Source: Hyposmocoma kahamanoa (taxonomy: Eukaryota > Arthropoda > Insecta > Lepidoptera > Cosmopterigidae). From it: 64,000 nt of DNA. A program made the translations under genes and the position numbers. The notes beneath the pieces were generated by a model, which saw nothing but the letters and a program-made list of their open reading frames with translations, ran no database searches and was not told where the DNA came from. Below are positions 32,700 through 43,852 of this stretch, one piece after another (the first letter of the stretch is position 1; each line of letters begins with the position of its first letter). The stretch covers positions 6,548,779 through 6,612,778 of the forward strand of contig NW_020654748.1 of the NCBI RefSeq assembly GCF_003589595.1. The letters are read 5' to 3'.

Positions 32700-32965
32700 T
32701 GCATACCTAAATAATGCCTATTCACTCTCGCCTTGAAAAGGAACAAATCTGCAGGCAGGGAATTCCACTCCATCGCCGTTCGCTATATAAATGTGGAAGC
32801 GTAGCGTTTCGTGTGAATCCGTGGAGTATCAATAACACTGGGGTGCAACCCCAGCCTCTAGTCCCCCGATGACGGAAATGGGAAGGCGGAATTAAATCGT
32901 GATATTCCCTTGTCACCATCTTTAAGCTAATAACTCGTGGAGACCAATTTAAAAAGCCCAATCAC
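32700..32965 (-). repeat. LINE 3'-end fragment
   Basis: TAATGCCTATTCACTCTCGC, CTTGAAAAGG and GGGAATTCCACTCCATCGCC match 3765-3978. GAAGCGTAGCGTTTCGTGTG matches the inverted copy at 57640-57770. Confidence 0.6.
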
Positions 32966-32982
32966 GATAGTTCTGTTGTAAG

Positions 32983-33500
32983 CAGAGATGGGCAGTGGTT
33001 TAAAACCTAATCTATCCGCCCAAGTTTTAATCCTGTATTACCCACCGGGTTTTAACCCATTTCTGCCCGAAATCATGGACAAAAACGTCGAATGTAAAAT
33101 TTGGTATAATTCCTTTATATATTTCAAATTTATTTCTAAAAAATCTTTTTCAGATGAAAAAGATGTAATTACACTATATCCACCTTGCACTTTGCACTCA
33201 ATTGTGTAGCATATTACGATTATATTTTTAAAGATCGATTCAAGTGCATACGATCTAATAATTTTTTGTATCGATTTATTTCAATGCGATTTTCAAGCGA
33301 ATCGATTCAATAGAAAGGCACATCGTATCGTCTAATTGTGATCAGAAACAACAAACATTTTAATAATACTCTATTTTACAACAAATATTTAGTTGTAAAT
33401 AGTTTTTACCCTCGATTTCGTGGATTAATGGGTTTTACCCCGATTGAAACCCGGCGTTTATAAAGCGACCGGTTGAAACCCAGGCATTCACCTATCTCTA
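32983..33500. mobile_element. Non-autonomous hAT-like element, 518 bp
   Basis: Ends are CAGAGATGGGCAGTGG and, inverted, TAGAGATAGGTGAATG; a YAGAGATRGG terminus is characteristic of many hAT elements. Flanking 8-mers GTTGTAAG and GCTGTAAA match at six of eight positions, a decayed target duplication. GGGTTTTAACCC-type inverted motifs occur near both ends. No transposase. Confidence 0.6.
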
Positions 33501-33714
33501 GCTGTAAATAGTTGAGGAGGTGGGCAACTTGCAGACTGTTCCGGTCGCAGCATCAGTAGTATACCAATTGTTAAGCGATTTTGAAACAGTAGGTCTACCG
33601 AAACAATGACTGTCAAATAAGGAATACTCGACCAATTTAAAAAGACAATGTCAAGTACGACGCTTCATTCGCATAACGTGTTTTTTTAATTTGGTCCAGT
33701 ATTACTTAATTGAC

Positions 33715-34000
33715 CATTGACTTACAAATAAATGGACGACGGGTCTAATACAAAAACCACGAAAAAAATGTCCCAAGTCAACCTATGTAAACGTAGTGAC
33801 ATGTAAAGGAATTTGAAAAAGCTAAAGCGTTGAATTTAAATTGTAATGTCATCGCAGTACTGTCTAATTTTGCTTGCTTCGCTGTCAGTCGAACAAAAGA
33901 AAACTAAAGCGTGAATGACGCTCTGTATACGATTTTAACGCCCTATAAGTTCGGACACTTTTTAGCGCGGACCCGACGTCCATATAATTGTAAGTCAATG
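33715..34000 (+). mobile_element. hAT-type MITE, copy 2 (longest)
   Basis: 286 bp; same ends as copy 1 and 3. It is flanked by a perfect 8-bp duplication TAATTGAC (33707-33714 and 34001-34008). It has about 60 bp near 33787-33840 that copies 1 and 3 lack, so those are internally deleted derivatives of a longer form. Confidence 0.9.
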
Positions 34001-34017
34001 TAATTGACAGTAATTTT

Positions 34018-34285
34018 GTAGCAGTAGAGCTCTTTGTGAAAGAGTTTGTCCAGGGAAGTACTACCACCTTACCTTTTTCTACCGCCAAGCAGTAGGGTAA
34101 GGGTGCTGGTGAAATTACAGGCACATGAGACTTTACAACCTGTGTCTCAGGGTGATGGGCGCAGTGGCAGTGCCCCGCAGATCTTTGTGTTTTAAAGGTC
34201 TGAGTGGCACTGCAAATGTTATGGACATGTGTGGCTTTCCATCAGGCGCACGACTTGTTCGTCTCGAAGTTCGGCATCGTAAAAA
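34018..34285 (+). repeat. SINE-A copy, full length
   Basis: AGCAGTAGAGCTCTTTGTGA, TCTACCGCCAAGCAGTAGGG, GAAATTACAGGCACATGAGA, TCTCAGGGTGATGGGCGCAG, ATGTTATGGACATGTGTGGC and GACTTGTTCGTCTCG, ending in TAAAAAATAA. A good reference copy for the family. Confidence 0.85.
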
Positions 34286-34560
34286 ATAATTGTTTCGGTA
34301 CGGGCCCAACTAAGTGAAAATAAAATAAACATTAATTTTATGACTAAGATCCCTACCCTAACAGGGAAAAGAGCTTTGATCCTTAAACAGTTGCACAGAA
34401 TTTTCATCAAACATAGCTTAAAACCATCCCGATCAAATAAGCCTTCAAATAACATAAGCCGCTTTGAGATCGTTCCCTCCGTTTGGGAGCTACGATGCCA
34501 CAGGCAAACACACAGATCAATGCTTTAAACTTATAACTTCTCTCTTTTTGCGTCAGGGTT
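34286..34560. other. No gene seen
   Basis: Frames on both strands here lack motifs and splice context. Confidence 0.35.
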
Positions 34561-34566
34561 AATGAA

Positions 34567-34873
34567 GCGCAGGCCACACCGCGAACGAAGCTAGCTAACG
34601 TAGTTTAGCTCACGTAGTTGCATGCAACCAACTATGCCAGCTAAGCTAATTTAGTTCACGTAGTTGCATGCAAAATTAAGCTACGAAATGGTTACGTGTG
34701 GGGATGATGGGCGACAGAAGGGCGACATAATTTTCATATCTAGCGGGATCGTTAGATCAGTTTAATTAACTCGGTTAACTTAGTTCGCGGTGTGAACCGA
34801 AAAGATGCCCCGGCGTGAGCCCGACGTGAGCTAAGCTAAGTTAGCGTAGTTTCGTTCGCGGTGTGGCCTGCGC
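34567..34873. mobile_element. MITE with perfect 23-bp inverted repeats
   Basis: The 23 bases from 34567 (starting GCGCAGGCCACACCGCG) recur exactly inverted at 34851-34873, and a looser similarity (CTAAC, TAGCTCACGT) continues inward. Flanks GTTAATGAA and ATTAATGGA match at seven of nine positions. No coding capacity. Confidence 0.8.
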
Positions 34874-35027
34874 ATTAATGGAAAACAAACAGAAAAGTAA
34901 GTCCTTGTACGTTTTTAATAGTTTCTTTCAGCACTCTAATAACATAAAACAATTGCCATAGATTGGCAAATGGACACACGTCCGGGTCCTGTCAAATCAG
35001 AATTGTGTTCGATTTTTGTATTAAATA

Positions 35028-35255
35028 CATTGACTTACAAATAAATGGACGAAGGGTCTAATACAAAAACCACGAAAAAAATGTCCCAAGTCAACCTATT
35101 CGAAATTTAAATTGTAATGTCATCGCGGTATCGCGCTGTCAGTAGAACAAATGAAGACTAAAGCGGAGTGTCGCGCTCTGTATACGATTTTAGCGCCTTA
35201 CAAGTGCGGACACTTTTTAGCGCGGACCCGACGTCCATATAATTGTAAGTCAATG
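35028..35255 (+). mobile_element. hAT-type MITE, copy 3
   Basis: 228 bp, nearly identical to copy 1, with a perfect 8-bp duplication ATTAAATA at 35020-35027 and 35256-35263. Confidence 0.9.
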
Positions 35256-35304
35256 ATTAAATATCTAATAAAAACAATTAAAACAAAATTAAATTTTTAT
35301 CGAA

Positions 35305-35470
35305 TTGATATTCAATTATTTTTTGTGAAATTACTCCACTAGTTTGTTATAATTATTAATACAAAGATCGAAAACTCAGAAAAAATCCTTCGATCCGGTC
35401 TTCTAGCATATTGAAGCATCTATCTTTATATTAATAAATATAACAATCTATTTTTTTATTTTTTTTAATA
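35305..35470 (-). repeat. SINE-T copy
   Basis: GATATTCAATTATTTTTTGTG, TTACTCCACTAGTTTGTTAT and AAAAAATCCTTCGATCCGGT; the tRNA part is truncated. A second tail-like ATATTAATAAATATAACAAT follows. Confidence 0.6.
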
Positions 35471-35805
35471 AAAATTTTACAAAAACAATACTTAGAGAAT
35501 ACCCATTACTTTTGAAAAATTTTTTTGCACCGCAATTCATTGATGGAAGCTTGTAATGAAGCTGACAAACTGTTTTGCTTACTTGTTACGTGTCTAGGGA
35601 AGTAATTTCCCAAAAAAAAATTAATGTCATGGAAATAAAAAATCATGGTATTCAATAAAATTATTATAACATAAAACAGTTTTATGTGAATTCTAAGTAT
35701 TAATAAAAAAATAATAAGAACAAAAATTAAAATAATAATAACAACCAGTCTAAGACATTATAGATTTCCATGCAGCAACGATCAAAATGAAATACTTTTT
35801 TTGAC
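35471..35805. other. No gene seen
   Basis: AT-rich, A-run-rich sequence, unassigned. Confidence 0.4.
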
Positions 35806-35814
35806 ACTAAATAC

Positions 35815-36125
35815 TAAATGACGGGACGAACAAATCATGCGCCTGGTGGTAAGCAACACGCCTGTCCATAGCAGTTGCAGTGCCACTCAGAGCGCAAAGA
35901 TCTGACTGCGCTGCGCCCGTCACCCTGACACATAAGTCTGCAAGTCCCAGCACCCTGTCAAAGACGACAACGCCATGTAAACCCCCTAAGTCAATGGACA
36001 TGCTTGCCCATAACTTATGTATAGCTATTGCAGTGCTACTCACAGATCTAAGGGGCACTGCCACTTCTCCCGTCACCGTGAGACGTAAGTTGACAAGTCC
36101 TAAGTGCCTGTAATTTCACGACACC
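35815..36125 (-). repeat. Tandem pair of SINE-A segments
   Basis: AATGACGGGACGAACAAATC to CACCCTGACACATAAGTCTG, then a linker CAAAGACGACAACGCCATGT, then a second body with GCAGTGCTACTCACAGATCT and CGTGAGACGTAAGTTGACAA. The linker plus second body recurs at 55020-55265, so this is a stable composite subtype. Confidence 0.7.
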
Positions 36126-37120
36126 TTTACGTTGATTTAAAAACAAGTCAAGCAAGGACTATCAAATATTATTTTCCATTTTATTTGTGCAAACTGCAAA
36201 CATTACATTTCTGTATGTGCAGTCAGCTGTGTTTACGTTGAAATATGAAGAAGTACCTCTGGGAAATAAACTGAATAATGTCGCTTATGATACTTTACCG
36301 TACACTCGCTCTGCAATAGCTACACTAAAGTCACGAAGGAAACGATCTAAATAAGTACACATTTCACCTCGTTACTTGCAGTTGTTTTGTTTCATGATTC
36401 GGTGGTATTCTGCCCTCAAAACGAACGAAGGCACAAGTAAATTATTTGTTAAAATTGAGTTACCTATATCATGGTAATATTAAAAAAAATACGAGTGTGC
36501 TTTTTGCGTATTATGTTACGCGATTACTCCGACATTTGTGAATCGATTTCGATATTTTTTTTTTTGTTGTCCAGAAGCGCCCAGTCACACAACGCGAAAG
36601 TTTACGCACGGCCGCCGCGCGGCAACCGCCCAGTTACCACGTCTTCATTTTTGTTCATAAATACATTAATGGCGTATTTGAATTCTATTTACTAGACAAC
36701 AACATTTAAATTCCTCTGAATAATACTTCTTAATAATAATAATAAATTAATGTTTATTCTTTTAAAAAAAACTATAGATTTTATTTAACAGAATTACAAA
36801 AAAACACATAAGAAATATTAGATGTATAGTTTGTGTATAAGTGGAATTTGGTATGTATATGTGGCCTAATTCAGTTATACTTTTTGCAATCAGTTCCAAC
36901 TTTATAGTTGGGAAATAAGTAGTTTTTTCTTTTCTTTTTATATATAATTAAGTTTGTTTGATAGTTGAATGGTGTTTGCATACATAACATAATATTATCA
37001 ATTAATTATAAATAAATTAACAATAGGTATAGATATAGTTAAGCATCACACATTTTGTCGCATCATAAATTCTTTGTACGCATATTGCGAATTTAAATAA
37101 GTCAATGTTTTTGTAGTATT
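36126..37120. other. About 1 kb without a gene
   Basis: Includes a fragment at 36480-36560 (TATGTTACGCGATTACTCCG) from the ACCGACTTC-ended family and a (TAA)n run near 36735. No exon supported. Confidence 0.4.
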
Positions 37121-37124
37121 AGTT

Positions 37125-37302
37125 TAGTGCGCCTGTGACGCACTCCCTGGGCTCCGCATAATACCAGCGACGTGGCTGTTCTCAGCCACGGCACATGCTG
37201 AGCGGTGCCCATTCAGTATCAGTAATTTTAGTTTTTAAACTATTTTTATGTACATACAATTTAAAGGTACTGAATAAATGTTTCTTTCTTTCTTTCTTTC
37301 TT
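37125..37302 (+). repeat. LINE 3' UTR-like repeat with conserved hairpin and (TTTC)n
   Basis: GTGCGCCTGTGACGCACTCC, then a perfect 8-bp hairpin CGTGGCTG-TTCT-CAGCCACG (37171-37190), GCTGAGCGGTGCCCATTCAG and ACTGAATAAATGTTTCTTTC with five TTTC units at the end. This combination looks like a retroposon 3' end. Confidence 0.6.
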
Positions 37303-37469
37303 AATACAACCACACGGTCGCCGAGCGGAGTCCGCGTAGATCAAATTCAATCCAGCCTCGCCCGCGTGACCGGGACACTCATTTAAGTTAAAACGCAAAC
37401 GCCAAATAAATAGAGTGCATTTTGCCATGACAGTTAGACGCACGCGATGAAATTCGTGTCGAATAAACG

Positions 37470-37625
37470 CGCGCTAAGGGTGACAAATTAGGAGATGAAA
37501 CCGGTTTATTGGATTTCACCCACTTTCCGTTAACTGATTTCAAAAAGAAACTTGGCAAATAGGTGTAGTTCCACAAACTTTTCACGTCGGCTTTTTTAAT
37601 AAAACTGTTATAATTATTATATAAT
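37470..37625 (+). repeat. ACCGACTTC-ended element, 3' fragment
   Basis: ACAAATTAGGAGATGAAACC, TTTCACCCACTTTCCGTTAA, AAACTTGGCAAATAGGTGTA and CTTTTCACGTCGGCTTTTTT; same order as 45805-46080. Confidence 0.6.
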
Positions 37626-37631
37626 AACAAA

Positions 37632-38535
37632 CGATGAGACGAAGAAATCGTGCGCCCGGTGGTACCTACGCTACACGCCTATTCATGACAGTTGTAGCAC
37701 TCAAAAGTTTAAATCGCAAAGATCTCCGGCGTTTTGCCACTGCGCCCGTCACCCGGAGACATAAGTTGATACGTTCCATATGTATATCCGCTCACGCGAT
37801 GCGCTCCTCCTACCGCAAAATGGCGGCTATTTGGTTTCGCAAATTAGAAAAGAATTCAGTTTAAATACAAGTTTTTATAAATAAAAATTATTATTCTGCA
37901 TTGCTAAGTAAATACCCTCCGTACTACCAACAAAAACATCTCAAATAAAATGCAGTAATACACCGCAAATCCTGCACTTAAAAAGCACTAATGAAATTTT
38001 TGGTGTACTTGGATAAATATGATAATATTCCGTTTGAGTGGTTCTAACGTTTACCATGAAATTACTCCTTAAAGTATAGTTTATAAACATTTATGTTCAG
38101 GGTAAACTTAAAAAACGCTACTTACGGTATGTTTTCAATGATAAACACCGAAATCACCGGCCCAAACAATAACACACAAGTTTGTCGTGCCATGTTTTTG
38201 AAGTTGTCTATTTTTTTTAAATGACAGACCCAGGCATTAAAAACTTTATGGTTTGCTAGAGTAGTTACCGAAATAGCAATTAATATTAGTTCTTTTACCT
38301 GTTATAACTTCGATATCCGATAAATCGGTATAAAATTATCACCGGCACATCTAGATGTGGTATGCGTCTACGGCTGCATGTATCGCGTGAGCGGATATAA
38401 TTACACCAGCACCCTTACCTTTCAAAACCTGAACGCAATAATGCTCACATGCTGTTTGGCGGCAGAAATACGTAAGGTGACAGTATCCCTGGACGAACTC
38501 TTTCACAAGAAGCTCTACTGCTACCAAACGTCTTA
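37632..38535 (-). repeat. SINE-A copy split by a 613-bp insertion
   Basis: First half 37632-37784 (GATGAGACGAAGAAATCGTG through CCCGGAGACATAAGTTGATA); second half 38398-38535 (TAATTACACCAGCACCCTTA through GAAGCTCTACTGCTACCAAA). The halves join at the point expected from intact copies. Confidence 0.85.
37785..38397. mobile_element. TIR element inserted in SINE-A, 613 bp
   Basis: Ends are TATCCGCTCACGCGAT (37785-37800) and its exact inverse (38382-38397), 16 bp. TA lies on each side (37783-37784, 38398-38399), consistent with a Tc1/mariner-type insertion. No transposase; the interior is AT-rich. Confidence 0.8.
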
Positions 38536-39255
38536 TTTATATTTAACTAAAATATATTTTCACTATTCTTTTTAAAAGAAAGTCCAAAAAATCTTTAAAC
38601 TCATTTATGTCCGAATTCTGAACTTGCCGCTTATAGTTGGACCAATTTCTTCCGAAAGCAGTAATATATTCAAAGTCTACGGAATTTATTATACATACAT
38701 AGGAATATTAATTTTCACAGCTTGTAGATATACTCGTAAATTGTTCTCTCCCGTCACGCAATATTAAAAAACCTCCATCGAGTTGGACCAATTTGTCGTC
38801 GTTTTCATTTGTTTTTTATTGTCCAGCCCGTAAGGATTCCAGATGTATTTTGTTTCATTTTCGGCTTTATGGGTTATTATTTTTGTGGCCCATAACTGCG
38901 TTAAGTGTAATAAGTTGAGTTCTATTTTTCTTAGACAAAATAAAGTCTCGCTTTGTAACTGATGGTTGTGAGTGTCACCAGGTAACTTTCCATTTGTAAG
39001 ATGGCTGTATAGCTGTCTGCTTCTTGCCGCAGCGTAGATTAGTGCGACGGGCGGGTGACCTAGAAAATTTAAAATTTACCCTTGCATTCCTCGCAGACTT
39101 TGACTATTACCCTAGTGTGATACAGTTACTCGTATTTTTGTACTTATTCAAATCTTCGAGAAGTTGTAAAGCCGCCTTTATACATTTGCGGTACTAAGGC
39201 AGAGTAATCTTTAATTATCAAATCATCATAAACATTCAAATATTATGTATAAAGA
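38536..39255. other. No gene seen; possible upstream region
   Basis: Lies upstream of the candidate exon at 39256 and is free of the common repeats. No promoter motif can be asserted. Confidence 0.35.
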
Positions 39256-39298
39256 ATGGCTGCTGAAACAACAGAAGACTTCGTGCTGTTGGTTGAAG
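39256..39298 (+). CDS. Candidate first coding exon of an unidentified gene
   Basis: ATG at 39256 in a favourable context (AAGAATGGCTG) begins MAAETTEDFVLLVE, followed by a strong splice donor AAG|GTAAAG at 39296-39304. Without splicing the frame closes after 22 codons, so it makes sense only as an exon. The exon is 43 nt long and leaves one base of a codon (phase 1). The surrounding 1.5 kb is free of the common repeats, unlike most of the window. I do not recognise the peptide. A 3' exon of matching phase exists at 63126 but lies 24 kb away, with the ZMAT2 gene in between, so the link is speculative. It could also be a chance ATG beside a chance donor. Confidence 0.35.
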
Positions 39299-40312
39299 GT
39301 AAAGTAGGTTCTGCTAGGTTAATATAATAAACTAAAATATAATTATAATTAATAATATTTAATTAAATTTCACTCTCTGCCTATTCTATTCTATATAATA
39401 CGTAATAAAATGCTTTTACATTTTTTGCTGCATGGTCGGTGCGTGTATCATTTGTTAGTTTGGTATAAAAAAAACTGGAATTTCTATATATATATAATAG
39501 TGTATAATTGCGGTGAGTGAGGTGCATTCTTAATTATATATTCAATTAGAAACTGCATACTGCGGTGTCTACAGCGACGAATATACTTCAATTGTGGTTC
39601 TAAATTATATATAAGGTGAAGCCTGAAAACCAGCAATTTGCTGAGGCTACCTTTTCTTCAACACTATTTTAAGTTTTTTATGTATCGTTGTAGTGTGTAG
39701 TGAAGACTAAAGTATTTTTATTTGTTTTTTACTTGAGAAAAATAGGTAGATTTCGCTGTTTGTGTCCAACCCTTGTACAATTCCGCACTGCTATATTACC
39801 TGAATAATTTTCACATCAATTTTGACAATTGCAATTTAAATTCAACTCTATGCTCCTAGAGATAAGAATGGTCCAAAGTACAAAGTGTCACACTTGACGT
39901 GTTCTTGACTGTGTCTACCTGGACCTTTTCAAATGACCAAATAGAACTATCTTCAATCTGATGTATTTTGACAGTTATTAAAGGTATCGGTCACAAAAAT
40001 AAACTCACAAGTATCCAGCAACTTTTGTAAGTAAACAGGGCGTTCCACGGCAACAGAATGGGAAATTAAGATATTGTGTTACTTATAAAGAATTAAGCCT
40101 TTTAATTGACTCTTCATAAAAATAAAGAATGTTTTATTGTCACATTTGGTCGGTTTGATTCGAAGATGAAGCAAGCAACTTTGTGGAAGACTGAATACAA
40201 TATTACTTTCTTTTATAAATAAAATAACATATCCATTAAACAAAATACTGCAATATTGAAAGTACTTTCCCCTCTGTGGTTTATAGCTGTCGGACGCCCT
40301 GTATAGCTTTTT
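39299..40312. other. No further exon seen
   Basis: AT-rich sequence downstream of the candidate donor; would be intron if the exon is real. Confidence 0.35.
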
Positions 40313-40510
40313 TGTTTTTATAGTACCAAGTGATGGGACGAACAAATAGTGCGCCTGTTGATAAACGACACGCCTGTCCATAACAGTTGCTGCGCCACTC
40401 AAAACTGCAAATCACAAAGATCTGAGAGGCACTGCCACTGCGCCCTTCACCCCTGGGCCATAAGTTGACAATTCCCATAAGCCTGTAATTTCGCCAGCAC
40501 CCTCCCTTCT
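40313..40510 (-). repeat. SINE-A copy (3' half)
   Basis: TTATAGTACCAAGTGATGGG, CGCCTGTCCATAACAGTTGC and CATAAGCCTGTAATTTCGCC. Confidence 0.8.
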
Positions 40511-42469
40511 AAACTGATATAAGTAAATATAGAACAAGTAGATACGTAGGATTATCATAGTCAGCTGTAGATTTTCAATGAAAACTTAACTTTTTTTAAA
40601 GTAATCCAATGTCGCCCTAAATATCCGGCCCACGGAGTGAATACAAAATAGATTTATCGAGTCATACATTCAATAAGAATGGTGCCCTCTTCCTGGCACG
40701 ATCAACATCGACCGGCGCCCGGACAAATGTCCTCACAAATTGTTTTCAATATCTTTTATTGGAATGTGATAGTGAACTACGGACTCGATAGAGGGAATTT
40801 TTCATCGTAACAATTCATTTCCCACTTACCCACTGCCAACATTAATCGTTCCGTCGATATTAGGGTTCTTTTTATCGCTTTTGTAACACTAACACATACA
40901 AACCACTACTTATTGTCCCAGAGAATTTCAAAAGAATTTTTCGTGTCAAATTCGAACGGAGACAAATAAAGAAACATTAATCTTAGAACATGGAACAAAG
41001 AATTTTACATTAAAGAGCGGCTCCGGAATCGCAGAGTTTTAAAGTAACTGTCCTAAGTAAATATTATTTTCACCAGAGCTCTAATTTCCCCAAAGCTTTT
41101 AAAACAGTTCTTAACGCCAAGTTGAAGCACCTGACGCTTTGATGTAGTAGACTATAGTAAAAAACGGTTCTACTTAAAAACATCTATAAAATATTTAATG
41201 GCTGCTGCCCTACGGTAAGGTTAGTTTTAATTTTACAAACTAATGTACCAAAAATCCTCTGAACTATCTTTCTTTCCAGGACAGTGGTCCCACTAAGCGT
41301 AGATTATATACAATGACTTGGGTTTCTCTACAAGATATGAACTCCAAATCAACATTGATCTCGCACGCTTTCAATAACCGACGCGTGCTATATAAACACA
41401 CAAACCTTCCGTGGCGATGACATCAAACAGTCTGACTTTAGAATCTCAGATGAATTCACGCTCGGATAGGCAGATGTTGCCAAGCTAAACGTTGCCTTTG
41501 AAACAATTGGCGGATGCTGTCATTGTCAATAACAAATGGTTCAAGTTATCACATGTGCGCATACTGTAGTAAAGCAGACGGGAGGCATCCGGCCCCCCGT
41601 CGAGCCCTCAACGTGTAATTCATGCAAATTCTCAATCCCATATGACATGTTCATTGTTCACGGTTCACCAAGTGGCAATCCGGCACGTTGTAAGCGGGAA
41701 ACTACGTACATTAACATGCTTATACGGTAAATAACATAGCCAATTAAACTTTAAGAGAAAAATGAATGACAATTGACCAAATATAACCGAACACAAAACG
41801 TCTGTTGTGTAGTGCCAATTTGCAATAATGCTTTAAGTTTATACTAAAAAGCATTCTCGAAATTGTCTTTATCGTGCAAATTCGTTCGTGACAATCGGCA
41901 AAAGAATCGTCATCTACTTAGATAAAGACAAAAAATCTCATTAACTGTAAGTAGAGGTCCTGGCGTCGTACCATTAGGCAAGTAGCTAATAAGCTCCAAA
42001 AAGGACAGCTAGGGAATTTCCAGGTGATGAGACGTAACGAAATTGTGTCGTTTTGTTAGGTGAACTCGCTTTATCACGAGACTCGGACGGCGCGCCCTTC
42101 CAGTCTGTCAACCTTTGTTTCTCTCGCGAGACCGATGCAATTTACATTCAAAGCGGCTGAAAAAATAAAGCCGGCTCAGTGGCGTTATTAAGAAAGGAAT
42201 CTCAAACGTTCCTTGTACACTTAGCATGTGCGAGCTATATTGGAAATTTAATAAAGCCAAGGCTATAAGACCATACGTGTAAATTTATTTAAGATTAGAT
42301 TTTCATTCCAGAGCTCATAGCCCATAACGCCATCTGATATGAAGTCTGAAATGGTGAAGAAAATTTTATGGGTAGCTAGTTAGTCCTTTATTTTATTATA
42401 TATAAAACTTGTACAACATTAGGTTGTTATTAACCTATGACAAAATTTTGCTTTGGAATTGATACTCTT
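40511..42469. other. About 2 kb without a supported gene
   Basis: An intron-like arrangement is visible at 41215-41279 (donor CG|GTAAGG, branch-like CTAAT, pyrimidine tract and CAG), but the flanking frames are short and unrecognised. CAAATTGTTTTCAATATCTT near 40737 resembles 3199-3220. Confidence 0.35.
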
Positions 42470-42720
42470 TTTTCGGAATTAAAAATTGCATATATTTATT
42501 TTTCAAACAACCCTACGTTTCGGGCTCTTAGGTCCCGTTGTCACAGCTGACTGAGATGGTGTTAATCATTACTAGTCATTAGCTAGACATGTCTAATATA
42601 TTAATACTTTCTTATAATAAATATTATCCCTATATTATTAACCCTATTTTAAACTTTAGTTTATTCCTTTTTGAAAAGGAAAGATGTAGAATTTTATTTG
42701 ATGGGCTAGCGCTGCGTGCA
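42470..42720 (+). repeat. Penelope-type terminal repeat fragment
   Basis: TTTTTCGGAATTAAAAATTG, TTTTTCAAACAACCCTACGT, TTTCGGGCTCTTAGGTCCCG and GCTGACTGAGATGGTG match 14521-14820. Confidence 0.55.
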
Positions 42721-42754
42721 GTGCCGGTTTTGACACACCACTACGTAAAATGCC

Positions 42755-42830
42755 TTCTATCTGATCGGATTCGAACCAGCCTCTGTTTGCCAAACCTAGG
42801 CCTATGTTTAAACCCAATAAGGTGCATTGT
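42755..42830 (-). repeat. SINE-T tRNA part
   Basis: Complement has GCTGGTTCGAATCCGATCAG (box B). Short and isolated. Confidence 0.5.
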
Positions 42831-42843
42831 CTCGATCTGTAAC

Positions 42844-42945
42844 TAATACGACCCTAATGGCAAGGACTTGAGTATGATTTCTAGTGCTTTAAATCATACT
42901 CAAGTCCTGACTTGAGCATTAAGTAGAGTTCTGGAATACGACCCT
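42844..42945. mobile_element. Harbinger-like MITE, short copy 2
   Basis: Contains GGACTTGAGTATGATTT, a 10-nt loop and its exact inverse (17-bp stem), then TTGAGCATTAAGTAGAGTTC and GGAATACGACCCTAA. The outer left end is lost. Confidence 0.7.
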
Positions 42946-43165
42946 AAGAAGCCTAGGCCCCCGTTTGGCAATCTGACACTGGAACAACACAATGTACCTA
43001 ATGGTACAACACAAACACAACATGGTACGATGAATACGTGACTTTAAGGTTAAATAAAAACTTTTTTCGGAATTTATATTTCTTAATTTAGAACTCCATA
43101 TCGGAATTTTGAGTATTCCGTTTCTCACCTGCAAACAGAACATCAAAACTTGTCGAAAAAACGAT

Positions 43166-43525
43166 GATTCACATTAGACCGTGCCGGGCGCGAGCCGTGT
43201 CCGAGTCATTCGAGCCTCAGACATGCTGCATATTCATATTCTTCACATTAGACCGTGCCGGGCGCGAACCGTATCCGAGGAAACCGAGAGAGGCTCATAC
43301 GTGCCGCATGATCTTAAATTAGACAGAGTAAGAGAGTGTTCATATTCCCGAGGCGGGACGGGTCGCACCCGAATCTCGGACGAGCTCGGAAGCAGCTCGG
43401 CCGCTCGTCCGTACCACGGACGCGACGCGTTGTAATGTGAATCACTTCATATACATATAAAATGTACGCAGCATTCCCAATCCGAGTCTCGTACGTGGCT
43501 TGGCTCGCGCCCGGCACGGTCAAAT
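43166..43525. mobile_element. GC-rich MITE with 20-bp perfect inverted ends
   Basis: GACCGTGCCGGGCGCGAGCC (43177-43196) is exactly inverted at 43502-43521. The left end is repeated in direct orientation at 43251. GATTCACATTA (43166) is mirrored by TAATGTGAATC near 43432, so a second, slightly shorter inverted structure is nested or overlapping. The overlapping open frames are GC-driven and not considered genes. Confidence 0.75.
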
Positions 43526-43852
43526 CTTAATAGTTCTTTATGGTACGAACTATTGCCACCACATTTGGTCAGATTTTTTTGTTTTTACTAATTTTCATCA
43601 AATGAGGAAGTGACAGCTGAAACAGAGGCTTATTTTTCAGTTTAATAAAAAGTATTTTGTTGATTGATTGAAGTTGGAATATCGCTGGTCAAGGTGGTAT
43701 AATGTTAATATGATATAATATGATTACGTAAAAAAATAAACCATGATTTAAAAATAAAAAACTTTTTTCTTCTTAATGACAGACCGCTCTCGTATTTTAA
43801 GTTGTGTGTAGTTTTTAACTTTTAGTTTTTAGTCTTCGTATTGATTCTCTTT
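43526..43852. other. No gene seen
   Basis: AT-rich, unassigned. Confidence 0.4.

Noticed and set aside
43181..43523. GC-rich coding exons
   Set aside because: Open on both strands because of CpG-rich MITE sequence; no splice sites or motif.
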